A stretch of 64,000 nucleotides of DNA. Source: an uncultured Myxococcales bacterium. GTDB taxonomy: Bacteria > Myxococcota_A > UBA9042 > CAIXZC01. Position 1 is the stretch's first letter, and each line of letters opens with the position of its first letter. Below, one piece after another: positions 8,279-16,658 of the stretch. Location: positions 1-64,000 of the forward strand of contig CAITUV010000039.1 in NCBI GenBank assembly GCA_903895725.1, read 5' to 3'. Position numbers and translations under genes: made by a program. The notes under the pieces were generated by a model. The model searched no databases, was not told the DNA's origin, and was given only the letters and a program-made list of their open reading frames with translations.

Positions 8279-8824
8279 ATGAAGGGCGACATTCTTGCAG
8301 CGGCGTGGACAGTACTGGGCGCCGTGCTGCTGGCTCTGGGGTTCAACCAGCTCCGTTCCGAGGGCATTCCCCTCGTGGCCAGGGAGCCCTACCCCATCTT
8401 CGTGCCTTGCCCCGAGACGACCGAGGAGGCCACCAAGGTGAGCCTGGCCGACCTTGCGGAGGGCACTCAGGCCCCCGCGTTTCCGCAGGGTACCCTGCTC
8501 ATCGATGCCCGGATCCCGCAACGATTCGGTGAGGGGCACATCTCCAGGGCCATCAACGTGCCCTACGACGAGCTCTCGGGCGTCGGGGACGAGGATGCCG
8601 CCCGCATCCGGGCGATGACCGGAATCACGTCCATCCTGGTCTACTGTGACGGATGGGAGGAGGAGACCGACCCCGCCCGTCGGTATGACCACCCGCCGTC
8701 CGAGCACCTGGCAGACGAGCTCAAGTCTCTGGGCTTCGAGAACGTCCGCTCCATGCAGGGCGGTCTCAAGGCCTGGCGGGAGCGAGGGGGAGACACCGTG
8801 AAGGGACCGGAGGGGACGCCATGA
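8279..8824 (+). CDS. membrane-anchored rhodanese-like protein
   Basis: 181 residues. One N-terminal membrane segment (about 5-20) anchors a rhodanese domain at about 55-175. The domain starts near LLIDARIPQRFGEGHISRAINVP and has its active-site loop at VYCDGWEE, where the Cys is conserved. It ends with the usual SMQGGLKAW motif. Rhodaneses transfer sulfane sulfur or act as persulfide or thiol switches. The gene opens a three-gene unit: its stop overlaps the next start as ATGA at 8821-8824. Being co-transcribed with a MauE-like and a DsbA-like protein suggests a role in periplasmic thiol redox. The upstream spacer is extremely G-rich, and the ribosome site is a weak GGGGAG. Confidence 0.8.
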   Translation: MKGDILAAAWTVLGAVLLALGFNQLRSEGIPLVAREPYPIFVPCPETTEEATKVSLADLAEGTQAPAFPQGTLLIDARIPQRFGEGHISRAINVPYDELSGVGDEDAARIRAMTGITSILVYCDGWEEETDPARRYDHPPSEHLADELKSLGFENVRSMQGGLKAWRERGGDTVKGPEGTP

Positions 8825-9324
8825 GCCGGGACTTCATGCGACGATGGGGAATCCCGTCCGTCGACCTCCTTGCCCGCTTCTACCTGGGAGGGGTGTTCCT
8901 GTTTGCGGCCTGGGGCAAGATCCTCGACCCCTACGAGTTTGCGGTGAACATCGCCACGTACCAGGTGCTTCCGCTCGAGCTGGTGAATCTCTCCGCCATC
9001 GTCCTGCCCTGGATTGAGCTGGTAGCGGGCGTGCTGTTGATCCTCGGTGTCTTCACGCGGGCCGAATCGCTGCTGGTCAACGGGATGCTTCTGGTGTTCA
9101 TCGCTGCCATTGCCAGTGCGCTCTACCGCGAGCTCGATCTCGGGACGTGCGGCTGCTTTGCCAGCGAAGAAGCCGCAGAAGATCTTTCCCTGATGACCGT
9201 CTGGAGGGATGTGGGATGGCTGGCAATCGGCATCGTCGTGACCGTGGTGCCGGAGAGGATGCGGTGGGGAATCGAGCGCTGGTGGCGGGCTTCCCGGGGA
9301 TGCCCGCCGACGCCAGCTCCATGA
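8821..9324 (+). CDS. MauE/DoxX-like integral membrane redox protein
   Basis: 167 residues with four predicted membrane helices. The first contains LLARFYLGGVFLFAAWGKILDP, the signature of the DoxX/MauE family, and a LGTCGCFAS motif between helices 3 and 4 supplies a redox-capable Cys pair. MauE-type proteins are thought to provide a quinone-linked or membrane electron route for disulfide chemistry, similar to DsbB or VKOR. Its start overlaps the rhodanese stop by four bases, and its stop overlaps or abuts the DsbA-like gene. This supports a role as the membrane partner of that thiol oxidoreductase. Confidence 0.75.
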   Translation: MSRDFMRRWGIPSVDLLARFYLGGVFLFAAWGKILDPYEFAVNIATYQVLPLELVNLSAIVLPWIELVAGVLLILGVFTRAESLLVNGMLLVFIAAIASALYRELDLGTCGCFASEEAAEDLSLMTVWRDVGWLAIGIVVTVVPERMRWGIERWWRASRGCPPTPAP

Positions 9325-9338
9325 GAGGGAGTCGAGCC

Positions 9339-10208
9339 ATGAAGCGTGATGTCCGTCGAGCCTGGGTGGTGCTGCTGTTGCTGGTCGCGGCGGGAGCATC
9401 GTCCCGGGTTTGTGCTCAGGAGGTTCCCTGGTCACGTCTGCCGAATGTGGACTCGGCTTCGGTCGACGAGGGGGTTCGCCAGCGGGCAAAGGCGGTCATG
9501 GAGAAGGAGCGCTGTTACTTCGAGTGTCCGGGGACGGTTCTTTCGTGCGTGACGGCAGCGACTCCGACGGCTACCTCGCTCCGCATTGCGGGGTTCATCG
9601 TGCGCCAGGTCATTCGGGGCAAGTCCGACAAGGACATCCGCACCGACCTCATGGACCGCGCCCGGTCGGCACATCCGTTCAAACCCGCCACGCTCGACCT
9701 GAAGGATGCTCCGTGCCTGGGAGCGCTCGATGCTCCGGTCATCGTCGCGGCTTTTGCGGATTTCGACTGCCCGTTCTGCAGAGAGGTCTCTCCGATCCTC
9801 AAGAAGATTGCGCTCGACCACCCGGGGAAGGTGACCTACTGCCTCAAGCTCTTCCCGGTCAAGGGGCACGGCGAAATCGCGGTCGAGACGAGCAAGGCCG
9901 GCGTTGCCGCATTCCGCCTGGGAAAATTCTTTGAATTCCATGACCTTATGTACCAGAACTTCGAGAAACACTCGGACCGAGACATCCTCGGCTACGTGAC
10001 GTCGCTCGGGATGGATGCCACCCGGTTCGTTTCGCTGCGGGAATCCCAGGCCACCCGCGACGCTGTGGTCGCCTCCAAGCGCGAAGGGCTGAAGCTCGGC
10101 GTGAAATCCACCCCGACCATCTACATCAACGGAAAGCTCTACGCCGGGGAGAAGTCGGCCGTCGAGCTGCGGGACCGGGTCGAAGAGGAGCTGGAGCTCA
10201 CGAAGTAG
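9339..10208 (+). CDS. secreted DsbA-like thiol oxidoreductase with CcmH-like N-terminal segment
   Basis: 289 residues from ATG 9339, which has GAGGGAG eight bases upstream. An alternative ATG at 9321 overlaps the previous stop (ATGA) and would add six residues. The signal peptide ends near VCAQ. Residues about 45-110 resemble CcmH: a Cys-x-x-x-Cys followed by GTVLSC, then a long helix with IRGKSDKDI. A thioredoxin-fold DsbA/DSBA-G domain follows (about 115-285) with the CPFC active site in ADFDCPFCREV and the cis-Pro loop KSTPTIYINGK. It should form or reshuffle disulfides in exported proteins. The many cysteine-repeat proteins encoded nearby are obvious clients. This is inference from context. 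Confidence 0.8.
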   Translation: MKRDVRRAWVVLLLLVAAGASSRVCAQEVPWSRLPNVDSASVDEGVRQRAKAVMEKERCYFECPGTVLSCVTAATPTATSLRIAGFIVRQVIRGKSDKDIRTDLMDRARSAHPFKPATLDLKDAPCLGALDAPVIVAAFADFDCPFCREVSPILKKIALDHPGKVTYCLKLFPVKGHGEIAVETSKAGVAAFRLGKFFEFHDLMYQNFEKHSDRDILGYVTSLGMDATRFVSLRESQATRDAVVASKREGLKLGVKSTPTIYINGKLYAGEKSAVELRDRVEEELELTK

Positions 10209-10209
10209 C

Positions 10210-12267
10210 CTACTGCTCCCCCGCCAGGGTCTTGAGGCTCATTCCCGCAGGATACCCGTAGGAGACATATCGGTCGTACCCGTAGACCGTGATTCCGATG
10301 GGACGGTTCGAGCGCACGCCATGTACGCCGTCGGTCATCATGGACCGGGCCACACGGTACTCGCCGGTACCGACCAGCTCGAACCCTTCGGTCGGAATCG
10401 GCTTGTCGTCCACCCACAGCTTGGCTCCGACTGGGAGCACGATGTTCACGAAGTCCTGGGCGTACTTGTCGGGGATGAGGAACACGTAGTCCTTGCGGAA
10501 GCTCTCGACCGGGATCTGGAGGATGAAGGAGGGGTCGCCGGTGTCGGCATTCTGACTCAGCCCCATCGCATTGCACTCGGACTCGAGCTCGCAGTAAAGG
10601 CCACAGTCGTAGTGCGATGCGCACTCCGAATCCGGACGCCCCTGGCAATGCCCGGGAGTGCTCTGACTGGTGGCGACGCATTCGGCAAAGTCCGGCTTGG
10701 GTGCTTTTTCGCCAGCCAGGAACTGTCCCACCATCACAGGCTTGGTGGCATGAATCTCGAACGAGCTCATGGCTCCAAACTCGACGAAGGCGTTCTTGGC
10801 GAGGAACGGTACCTGGGCCACGGCCGGGGTCAGTGTGACCTTCGTGTCGTCCTCAGTGGCCAGGATGCGCCAGTAGTCCATCTCTTTGCCCCGAGGCTGG
10901 CTCCGGGATGCCACATAGTGGAGTCCCAGCCCCGTCGAGGGCAAGAGCTGTTCCTCCAGGTGGTCGCAGCAGCACACGCCGGGGCAGTCCTGGTCAGCGC
11001 TGCACTTGAACCCGGTCTCCGCACACTTCCCCTGCTCACAACGAATGGTGTTCGGGACGTTGCTGCATTCGCTGCCCGAGAATACGGCAACCGGTTTGTT
11101 GGAGCTTACCACGGTACCTGTGAGGTCGTCCCCGAATGCGCTCGTCTCGAGGTTCAGCACCGAATACGGCTCCAGCAGATAGGTCTTGGAGCTCCAGGGA
11201 GAAATCGAGCCAACCGGGTCGTCCCCTTTGAGCGTCTGGCAGGACGACGTCACCGTCACTTCGGTCCCGGGCTCTGTCCCGACGACGGCCACGAAGCCGC
11301 GATTATTGTCCCCGGTCTGCTCATACGCCATCACGTGGTATTGCTTCCCCAGACTTCCCGAGGGGATCAGCATGGAGGCGTCGTTCGAGAACACCTCGAC
11401 ATTGGACAGCGGGTTGAACTGGTAGGCAATGATGGGGATGTCGCTGGTGATGCGATACGCCAGCGGCTCGAGAATGCTGGCGTCGACGTTGCGCGACTCC
11501 AGCGGCAGGACCTGGAGCTTGCCCGCGGGCACTTCGAACTTCTTGGAATACCCTTCCGCTGTGGAGACCTCGACGATTGCCGGGACGGTCTTGTGAACGT
11601 TGCTCACGACCACGGCATACGGAGAGTTCTGGGCATCATTTGCCGTGCCGTCTTCGTTCTCGCTGTAGTAATTGTCGAGGTCGACGGCCCAGTACTCGCA
11701 CCCGACGTTGGTCGCCTCCTTGAGGTTGACCGCACACATGGAGACGCATTGTCCCATCGCGCAGGCCGTCTTCGTCTTCTTGGAGTTGCAGGTGCTCAGC
11801 GGAGTCATTTTCGACCCGTCCGCCGCGCACATGGCCACCGTCTCCTCGTCCAGGCACGTCTTCGTGCCCGGGTAGCAGGTTCCGCATTTCCCGTCCACGC
11901 AGATGCCCGGTGCACAGTCGGTCAGGGAGTAGGCGGTCCCGGTCTCGTTGCACATCTTGGCGATTGTGCCGGCGCAGAACCCCTTGCCCGCCTCGCATTT
12001 GGCCTTGCATTCCCCGTCCACGCAACTGGTTCCAGACGGGCAGGGGAGCTCGGACAGCAACGTCCCGTCCACGCAGGCAATCAGCCAGTTGCCATCGCAC
12101 CAGGTGGAACCGGGGGCACACTCCCCCTCGGCCAGGACGTCCCCGGCATCGTCGCCCCCCCCCTTTGCGCAGGAAGGCAGTGCCACCGCGGCAACCAGGA
12201 AGAGGAATACCGATCCTGACAACGCCCGGCAACGGGGTTCCGCCATCTTTCCATTCGCTATTCTCAT
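10210..12267 (-). CDS. IgGFc-binding-domain lipoprotein
   Basis: 685 residues. I chose ATG 12267, seven bases after the preceding stop and with GAGG upstream. A second ATG at 12246 (MAEPRC) has no good ribosome site. The lipoprotein signal ends at ALPSC. Residues about 45-175 hold cysteine-rich segments of the C-x-P-G-x-T-x-C type. From about 180 to the end is the long domain annotated as IgGFc-binding N-terminal. It has repeated hydrophobic strands, ITSDIPIIAYQFNPL, SNKPVAVFSG and ATKPVMVGQFLAG, and a final GYDRYVSYGYPAGM. In myxobacteria this domain is found in surface proteins and the natural ligand is unknown; the immunoglobulin name comes from animal homologues. Last gene of a three-gene lipoprotein operon. 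Confidence 0.85.
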   Translation of the reverse strand: MRIANGKMAEPRCRALSGSVFLFLVAAVALPSCAKGGGDDAGDVLAEGECAPGSTWCDGNWLIACVDGTLLSELPCPSGTSCVDGECKAKCEAGKGFCAGTIAKMCNETGTAYSLTDCAPGICVDGKCGTCYPGTKTCLDEETVAMCAADGSKMTPLSTCNSKKTKTACAMGQCVSMCAVNLKEATNVGCEYWAVDLDNYYSENEDGTANDAQNSPYAVVVSNVHKTVPAIVEVSTAEGYSKKFEVPAGKLQVLPLESRNVDASILEPLAYRITSDIPIIAYQFNPLSNVEVFSNDASMLIPSGSLGKQYHVMAYEQTGDNNRGFVAVVGTEPGTEVTVTSSCQTLKGDDPVGSISPWSSKTYLLEPYSVLNLETSAFGDDLTGTVVSSNKPVAVFSGSECSNVPNTIRCEQGKCAETGFKCSADQDCPGVCCCDHLEEQLLPSTGLGLHYVASRSQPRGKEMDYWRILATEDDTKVTLTPAVAQVPFLAKNAFVEFGAMSSFEIHATKPVMVGQFLAGEKAPKPDFAECVATSQSTPGHCQGRPDSECASHYDCGLYCELESECNAMGLSQNADTGDPSFILQIPVESFRKDYVFLIPDKYAQDFVNIVLPVGAKLWVDDKPIPTEGFELVGTGEYRVARSMMTDGVHGVRSNRPIGITVYGYDRYVSYGYPAGMSLKTLAGEQ

Positions 12268-12274
12268 GATGGCC

Positions 12275-12979
12275 TCACATGCACGCGCCGAGCACGGTTT
12301 CGCCCACGAGTGCGGCGCACTCCATCGTCCCGGGGCAGTCCGTCTTGCCCACGCGACAGGCGTACATGCACTCGAATCCCCCTTCCCACTGCTCGATGCA
12401 GAACGCCTCCGGGACACACTGGATGGTATCCTGACAGGTCTGGTTCACCTTGAAGCCGCCGCCGATGTTGCACACGCCGTCCAGCGGGGCCGTGTAGGTG
12501 TCGTCCTGCAGCCCGATGCAGTAGGCCCCGTTGTCGCAGAGGATCTTGGAGGAATCGCACAGCCGCATGCACGTGTCGCCCCCGGTTCCGGTGTGCCCGT
12601 AGATGCACAGGTCGCCCGCCGCGCACTCCTGCTCGCCGTCCCCGCACCCGATGTTCCCGGTCTTCACGGGCGGCATGCACGTGATGCGTCCGCTGGCCAG
12701 CTCGTTGCATTTCTGACCGCCCGAACAGTGGGGCTCATTCCCGCAAACGCATGATTCCTCGAAGTTGACCAGGCCGCATGATTCGTTCGCAGGGCACTTG
12801 ACCCCTCCGCAGAGGGACGGATCGACCGATCGGAGGTCATCGACGACATCCTCCCCGTCCGCGTTCCCGCCGTCCGTGCCCTCGAGCCCGCAGCCGGAGA
12901 GGCAGCATGCCAACGAGAAGCCGGCCAGAACGCCAGCGCGTCGGAAACTGCCGACCCGCAGCAAGCCATGGAACCGCAT
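12275..12979 (-). CDS. cysteine-rich lipoprotein of unknown function
   Basis: 234 residues. AAAGGAG lies six bases before the ATG. The signal ends at the lipobox LSGC (about residue 31). The mature part has about 26 cysteines in EGF-like or slender repeat units such as CxxGDLCIYG and CDNGAYCIG, without the CGDDGCGG motif. It lies between two other lipoprotein genes with gaps of 14 and 7 bases. The product probably shares a surface assembly with the IgGFc-binding protein. No enzymatic motif is visible. Confidence 0.7.
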   Translation of the reverse strand: MRFHGLLRVGSFRRAGVLAGFSLACCLSGCGLEGTDGGNADGEDVVDDLRSVDPSLCGGVKCPANESCGLVNFEESCVCGNEPHCSGGQKCNELASGRITCMPPVKTGNIGCGDGEQECAAGDLCIYGHTGTGGDTCMRLCDSSKILCDNGAYCIGLQDDTYTAPLDGVCNIGGGFKVNQTCQDTIQCVPEAFCIEQWEGGFECMYACRVGKTDCPGTMECAALVGETVLGACM

Positions 12980-12993
12980 GTGGTGCTCCTTTC

Positions 12994-13554
12994 CTAGTCC
13001 TTCACGTCGCGTTCGACGTATCGGGCCGGGATGCCCGAGATGTTGATGCAGGTGACCGTGCCGAGGAGGAAGTGAGAGGTGGTCATGGTCTCCTGCACGT
13101 CGATCAGCGTATGCGCCTGAGGTGCTTCCTCCAGGGCCGCTTCAAAGGCCTTGATCGGCGAAGGCTGCACCTGCACGAGCGATGGCCCATAGTAGACGAT
13201 CGAGGCCGGAAGAATGGGCGGAATGGGGAGGAACTGGAAACCGCAGTCCTTGCCGCTGACCCGGGTGCGGGGCTCCACCATGTGCACCGTGAACTCGCCC
13301 CTGTACTTCCCGACCAGGACTTCGGCTCTCTGGGTGGCCCCGGGGACGTTCGCACTGGTCGACGGCAGCGTCTCCTCGATGTACTGCATGTGGCCGTCTT
13401 TGTCCGTCCCGACGGGGATGTTCCGGGTGATCGTCGAGTCCCGCCGCACTGCCTCGGTGTGCGTGCACGCGGCAGCGGCAACTACGAACAGTCCCAGGAA
13501 TCCCACCACCTTCCATCCGTCCGCTGGGTGGCCCGCAACTCTGAATCCGTTCAT
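12994..13554 (-). CDS. lipoprotein of unknown function, first gene of the operon
   Basis: 186 residues. AAGGAGG lies seven bases before ATG 13554. The signal ends at VVAAAAC (Cys near 30). The mature part is mostly beta-like with only two or three cysteines. I recognise no family. It heads the operon with the 12275 and 10210 genes and has a clear promoter with an operator-like palindrome upstream. Confidence 0.65.
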   Translation of the reverse strand: MNGFRVAGHPADGWKVVGFLGLFVVAAAACTHTEAVRRDSTITRNIPVGTDKDGHMQYIEETLPSTSANVPGATQRAEVLVGKYRGEFTVHMVEPRTRVSGKDCGFQFLPIPPILPASIVYYGPSLVQVQPSPIKAFEAALEEAPQAHTLIDVQETMTTSHFLLGTVTCINISGIPARYVERDVKD

Positions 13555-13581
13555 GTCTTTCCTCCTTCAATTGACTGCACC

Positions 13582-13610
13582 ATCATCTCGAAGCGCTCTT
13601 CGACCGTCAA
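13582..13610 (-). promoter_or_regulatory. sigma70-like promoter with an operator-like palindrome in its spacer
   Basis: On the minus strand TTGACG (13610-13605) and GATGAT (13587-13582) are 17 bases apart. The spacer holds TCGAAG-CGCT-CTTCGA at 13588-13603, a perfect 6-bp inverted repeat. A repressor bound there would block the promoter of the three-gene lipoprotein operon. Confidence 0.6.
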
Positions 13611-13809
13611 GTACTGGCTCGCCCCGGGACATGCTACCTGTGGACTCCGGGAAGCGGATCTGCCGGAGGAGGCTTTCCGGGGCCAATCGGCACGACCTTC
13701 CTGACCACCACGTTGCGGATTCGGACTGGCGGACTCTCCTTCCAGTCCGGCCTGGCTGCCGCTGCCCCACCCTGGGGTCGGCCAACGTTGGTGACGTGGC
13801 TCCGGGCCT

Positions 13810-14577
13810 TCAGCGGCCCTGTTTACCCTCGGCCAGCTCCTTGGCCAGCTTTCGAGCCGCTTCATCCAGCGCTCTGACATAGGCCGTCTCCCACGCCTTC
13901 TTGTGGAGCCCCTGCGAGCCAGCCATGGTGGCCGGTATGGCAAGCGGAAATCCAATGATGTTGCAGATGAGCATCCACGCCAGGTTGCCCTTGGAGAAGT
14001 AGTCCTTGCCATTGCCCGTGACGGTGACGGGCTCGCCCCCTCCGTAGGGCGTTGCCTCGAGGTCAACCCTGGCTTCCTTCTCCGGCCCGAACTCCACGAC
14101 CTGGTAGGAGGCTACCCGCACCGTGTAGTCCGGCAGCGGATCATCATCGTAGGGAGTCGTGACGGTGACGTCCGAGAATCGTTGCGACAGGCGCTTGCGG
14201 ATGACCTTCATCGCCGTCGGCCGGATGTCGGACAGGACGCTGATGATGCCCCAATCCTTCTCCACCCGGATTCGCTCTGCCTGTGTCTCGATCCAGTCCA
14301 GGTTGGGTGCGTCGATGTCCAGGGACTCCTCGATCTCGACCTGCAGGAGCGCGCGGCTGCCGGCGTACATCTTCGCCTTGAACCCGGTGGCCGACGGGAT
14401 ATCCAGTTGGACAACGATGCTGCCGCGTGGCCGGGCCTTCGAGCGGGCCTCGTCGTCCCAGTCATCCTCAACGGCCTTCAGCCCGGTCTTGGCCGAGAGC
14501 GACACCATGGTTTGACCGCAGCCGCACAAGCACAGGGCGGCCAATAGGAGAAACTCGCCGCATGTTTTCCGCAACAT
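13810..14577 (-). CDS. lipoprotein of unknown function
   Basis: 255 residues. GAGGAGG precedes ATG 14577; earlier in-frame starts lack a ribosome site. The signal peptide ends at CLCGC (lipobox about residue 20). The mature domain contains VVQLDIPSATGFKAKMYAG and two alpha/beta stretches. A hydrophobic segment near residue 215 (LAWMLICNIIGFPLAIPATMAG) could be a membrane or glycine-zipper-like element, followed by a Lys/Ala-rich helix. No family is recognised. The CCCCCAAATGGGGG palindrome lies about 105 bases upstream. Confidence 0.6.
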   Translation of the reverse strand: MLRKTCGEFLLLAALCLCGCGQTMVSLSAKTGLKAVEDDWDDEARSKARPRGSIVVQLDIPSATGFKAKMYAGSRALLQVEIEESLDIDAPNLDWIETQAERIRVEKDWGIISVLSDIRPTAMKVIRKRLSQRFSDVTVTTPYDDDPLPDYTVRVASYQVVEFGPEKEARVDLEATPYGGGEPVTVTGNGKDYFSKGNLAWMLICNIIGFPLAIPATMAGSQGLHKKAWETAYVRALDEAARKLAKELAEGKQGR

Positions 14578-14679
14578 GACCACTCGCCTCCTCGACTTCG
14601 GCATCCAGTCTTGCGCGGCCCCCTGGGGCATCCTCGGGTCGTCGAGAACGAAGGTCACACAACGGCATTGTCCGCGCTA

Positions 14680-14693
14680 CCCCCAAATGGGGG
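14680..14693. promoter_or_regulatory. CCCCCAWWTGGGGG palindrome, copy 1
   Basis: Perfect 6-bp arms CCCCCA/TGGGGG around AA, upstream of the minus-strand lipoprotein gene starting at 14577. On the minus strand it continues GGGGGTAG, one base off the GGGGGTGG seen at other copies. Confidence 0.6.
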
Positions 14694-14734
14694 GGCTGCC
14701 GGACTCGAAGAAGCCTCGGAGGCTCGACATGCGC

Positions 14735-16396
14735 CTACAGATCGTCGCAACCGCTCCAGCCCATGCCGTCGGCCCCCTCGCACTTGTAGCAGCACTTGGT
14801 CGCGGTCTGCCAGGTCTCGCAGCACCAGAGGTAGCCGCCAGCCGACGTGCACTTCTTGGGCGACTCGTAGCAGCCGTCCGTGAAGCCCTTGCAGCCGGCT
14901 CCTCCATACTGTGCCAGATAGCACTCCCCTCCCACGACGTCAGGGTCGGACTTGAACAATTGGAAGCAGTCCACGCAGCTCAGCACGGCCCCGCAGTCAT
15001 CCATCAGGCACCACAACAGCTTTGAGCCGCAGAAGTCGGCGTTGTCCTTGGTCCCGATCTTGCAGTGGCCGGACTTGCAGGGGATTCCGGAAGGACATTC
15101 TGAGTCCTTGGTGCACGCTGCCTGGCAGTACTTCCCAGACGGCACATTGCCCTGCCACCCGCCCGGGACGGCACTGCTTCTCGGCACACAGATGCCTCCG
15201 GCCTTGCAGTCGGAATCCGAGGTACAGGGGCCGCAAGTGTCATTCAGCGGCTTCTGGCAGGTTCCGTTCACGCAGTCCGCACCGCCGAGGCAGACGCCGC
15301 ACAGCGCTCCGCAGCCGTCTCCCCCGCACTGCTTGCCTGCACAGCTCGGAGAGCAGCATTGGTTGTTGATGTTGCAGATCTGGCCGGGGCCATCACAGCA
15401 CTTGTTGCACTGCGTGTACTGGCAGATGCACTGGCCGTCGACCGTGCACTTCTGGTTGGACGGACAGTCCCCGCAGAAGCCACCGCAGCCATCCGGACCA
15501 CATGCCTTCCCCGAGCACGACGGCACGCAGATCGCGTCCGTACATGACTTTGGGAAGGTGCCGTTCGGGTCCATGCCCCCGGAGGTACCGCAGTCGTAGT
15601 AGCTGTTTTCGGCATTCCAGCCGCACTTGGGGTTTCCGGAGCAGTCGAGGCAGAACGTCTTTCCGGAGTCACACCAGATCAGGCGGCCGAAGTCGTCGCA
15701 GCAGCCCTCGAACGACTTGGCGTAGTCGCATCCCGTTGCAGACGGAGTCTCCACTCCCAGGCAGTCGAAATCCAGCTTGGGAACGCATTGACCCACGTTG
15801 TTGCATGCGTTGGTGCCAGAGCAGCTGCCGCAGCTGCCTCCACACCCGTCAGGTCCGCACTCGTGCCCTTCGCAATCGGCTTCGCAGATGGGCTTGCATT
15901 TCCCATCGACGCACTCCTCGTTGCCAGCACAGACCTCGGCACACCCCGCACATTGGCCGTTGTTGCAGGGCTTGCCCCCAGGACAGGTCCCGCAGCTGCC
16001 GCCGCAGCCGTCGCTTCCGCACTGGATGCCCGCACAATTGGGTTGGCAGCCGGTCTGGCAGACTCCCACGACGCAGAGGGAATCGTCTACGGCACCGCTG
16101 GGAGCGTAGCAGGTTCCGCAGGTACCGCCGCAGCCGTCGCTCCCGCAGGTCTTTCCCTGGCAGCCGGGGGCGCAGCCGCACTTGCCGTCCAGGCACAGAG
16201 AGTTGTCGATTGCTCCGCTCGGCAGGTAGCAGCTCCCGCACGAGCCTCCACAGCCGTCGTCTCCGCAGGCCCGGCCGTTGCAGTTGGGCTCGCAAAGCTC
16301 CCGGGCATCCGATTCGCTGTCCGAGTCGCCGTCCCCGGCCGGGCAGCCCGGGAAGACCAGGGCCGCTACCAGGAGTAACCACCGGAACCGATGCAT
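14735..16396 (-). CDS. lipoprotein with six CGDDGCGG-type repeats and a CGW-YDC module
   Basis: 553 residues from ATG 16396, which sits six bases after GGGAG. An ATG two codons earlier touches the ribosome site. The lipobox is FPGC. Four repeats (for example GRACGDDGCGGSCGSC) occupy residues about 30-200. A module with GCCDDFGRLIWC, DC, KCGW and YYDCGT follows at about 215-270, then two more repeats and a C-terminal cysteine-rich domain. Its WC-x-DC-CGW-YDC pattern recurs in two other proteins of the window. The end (about 420-553) has many CxxC pairs including CCETWQTATKCCYKC. It is probably a surface-exposed disulfide-rich structural or binding protein. Divergent from the 16659 gene, with the CCCCCAAATGGGGG element in between. 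Confidence 0.8.
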   Translation of the reverse strand: MHRFRWLLLVAALVFPGCPAGDGDSDSESDARELCEPNCNGRACGDDGCGGSCGSCYLPSGAIDNSLCLDGKCGCAPGCQGKTCGSDGCGGTCGTCYAPSGAVDDSLCVVGVCQTGCQPNCAGIQCGSDGCGGSCGTCPGGKPCNNGQCAGCAEVCAGNEECVDGKCKPICEADCEGHECGPDGCGGSCGSCSGTNACNNVGQCVPKLDFDCLGVETPSATGCDYAKSFEGCCDDFGRLIWCDSGKTFCLDCSGNPKCGWNAENSYYDCGTSGGMDPNGTFPKSCTDAICVPSCSGKACGPDGCGGFCGDCPSNQKCTVDGQCICQYTQCNKCCDGPGQICNINNQCCSPSCAGKQCGGDGCGALCGVCLGGADCVNGTCQKPLNDTCGPCTSDSDCKAGGICVPRSSAVPGGWQGNVPSGKYCQAACTKDSECPSGIPCKSGHCKIGTKDNADFCGSKLLWCLMDDCGAVLSCVDCFQLFKSDPDVVGGECYLAQYGGAGCKGFTDGCYESPKKCTSAGGYLWCCETWQTATKCCYKCEGADGMGWSGCDDL

Positions 16397-16593
16397 CGAC
16401 ATCTCCCTTCTCAAGGCGTCCCTCCGTCTTCGACCCGTCATTGCTCGGAAGCACTCCGCCGCAAGGACTGGGAGGCAACCGAAGCATCTCGACCGTGAGC
16501 GGCGGTGGAGCTTGTCAGTGTTGAACGAGCAGTTCGCCGGCCCTCTCGGCTCGGGATGTCACCGACTCTCCCACGCGGGTCGGCGGGCCGCCA

Positions 16594-16607
16594 CCCCCAA
16601 ATGGGGG
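16594..16607. promoter_or_regulatory. CCCCCAWWTGGGGG palindrome, copy 2
   Basis: Perfect palindrome in the divergent region between two cysteine-repeat lipoprotein genes (starts at 16396 and 16659). The minus strand continues as GGGGGTGGCGG. It could serve either or both genes; it is about 50 bases from the plus-strand start. Confidence 0.65.
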
Positions 16608-16658
16608 GCGCGTCCAGTGAGGGCGCCTGCAACGATTCGTTGCGAACGGAGGCGGCCC

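Noticed and set aside
12882..13704. Plus-strand open frames opposite the lipoprotein operon
   Set aside because: No ribosome site or domain; the opposite strand has lipoprotein signals, overlaps and a promoter.
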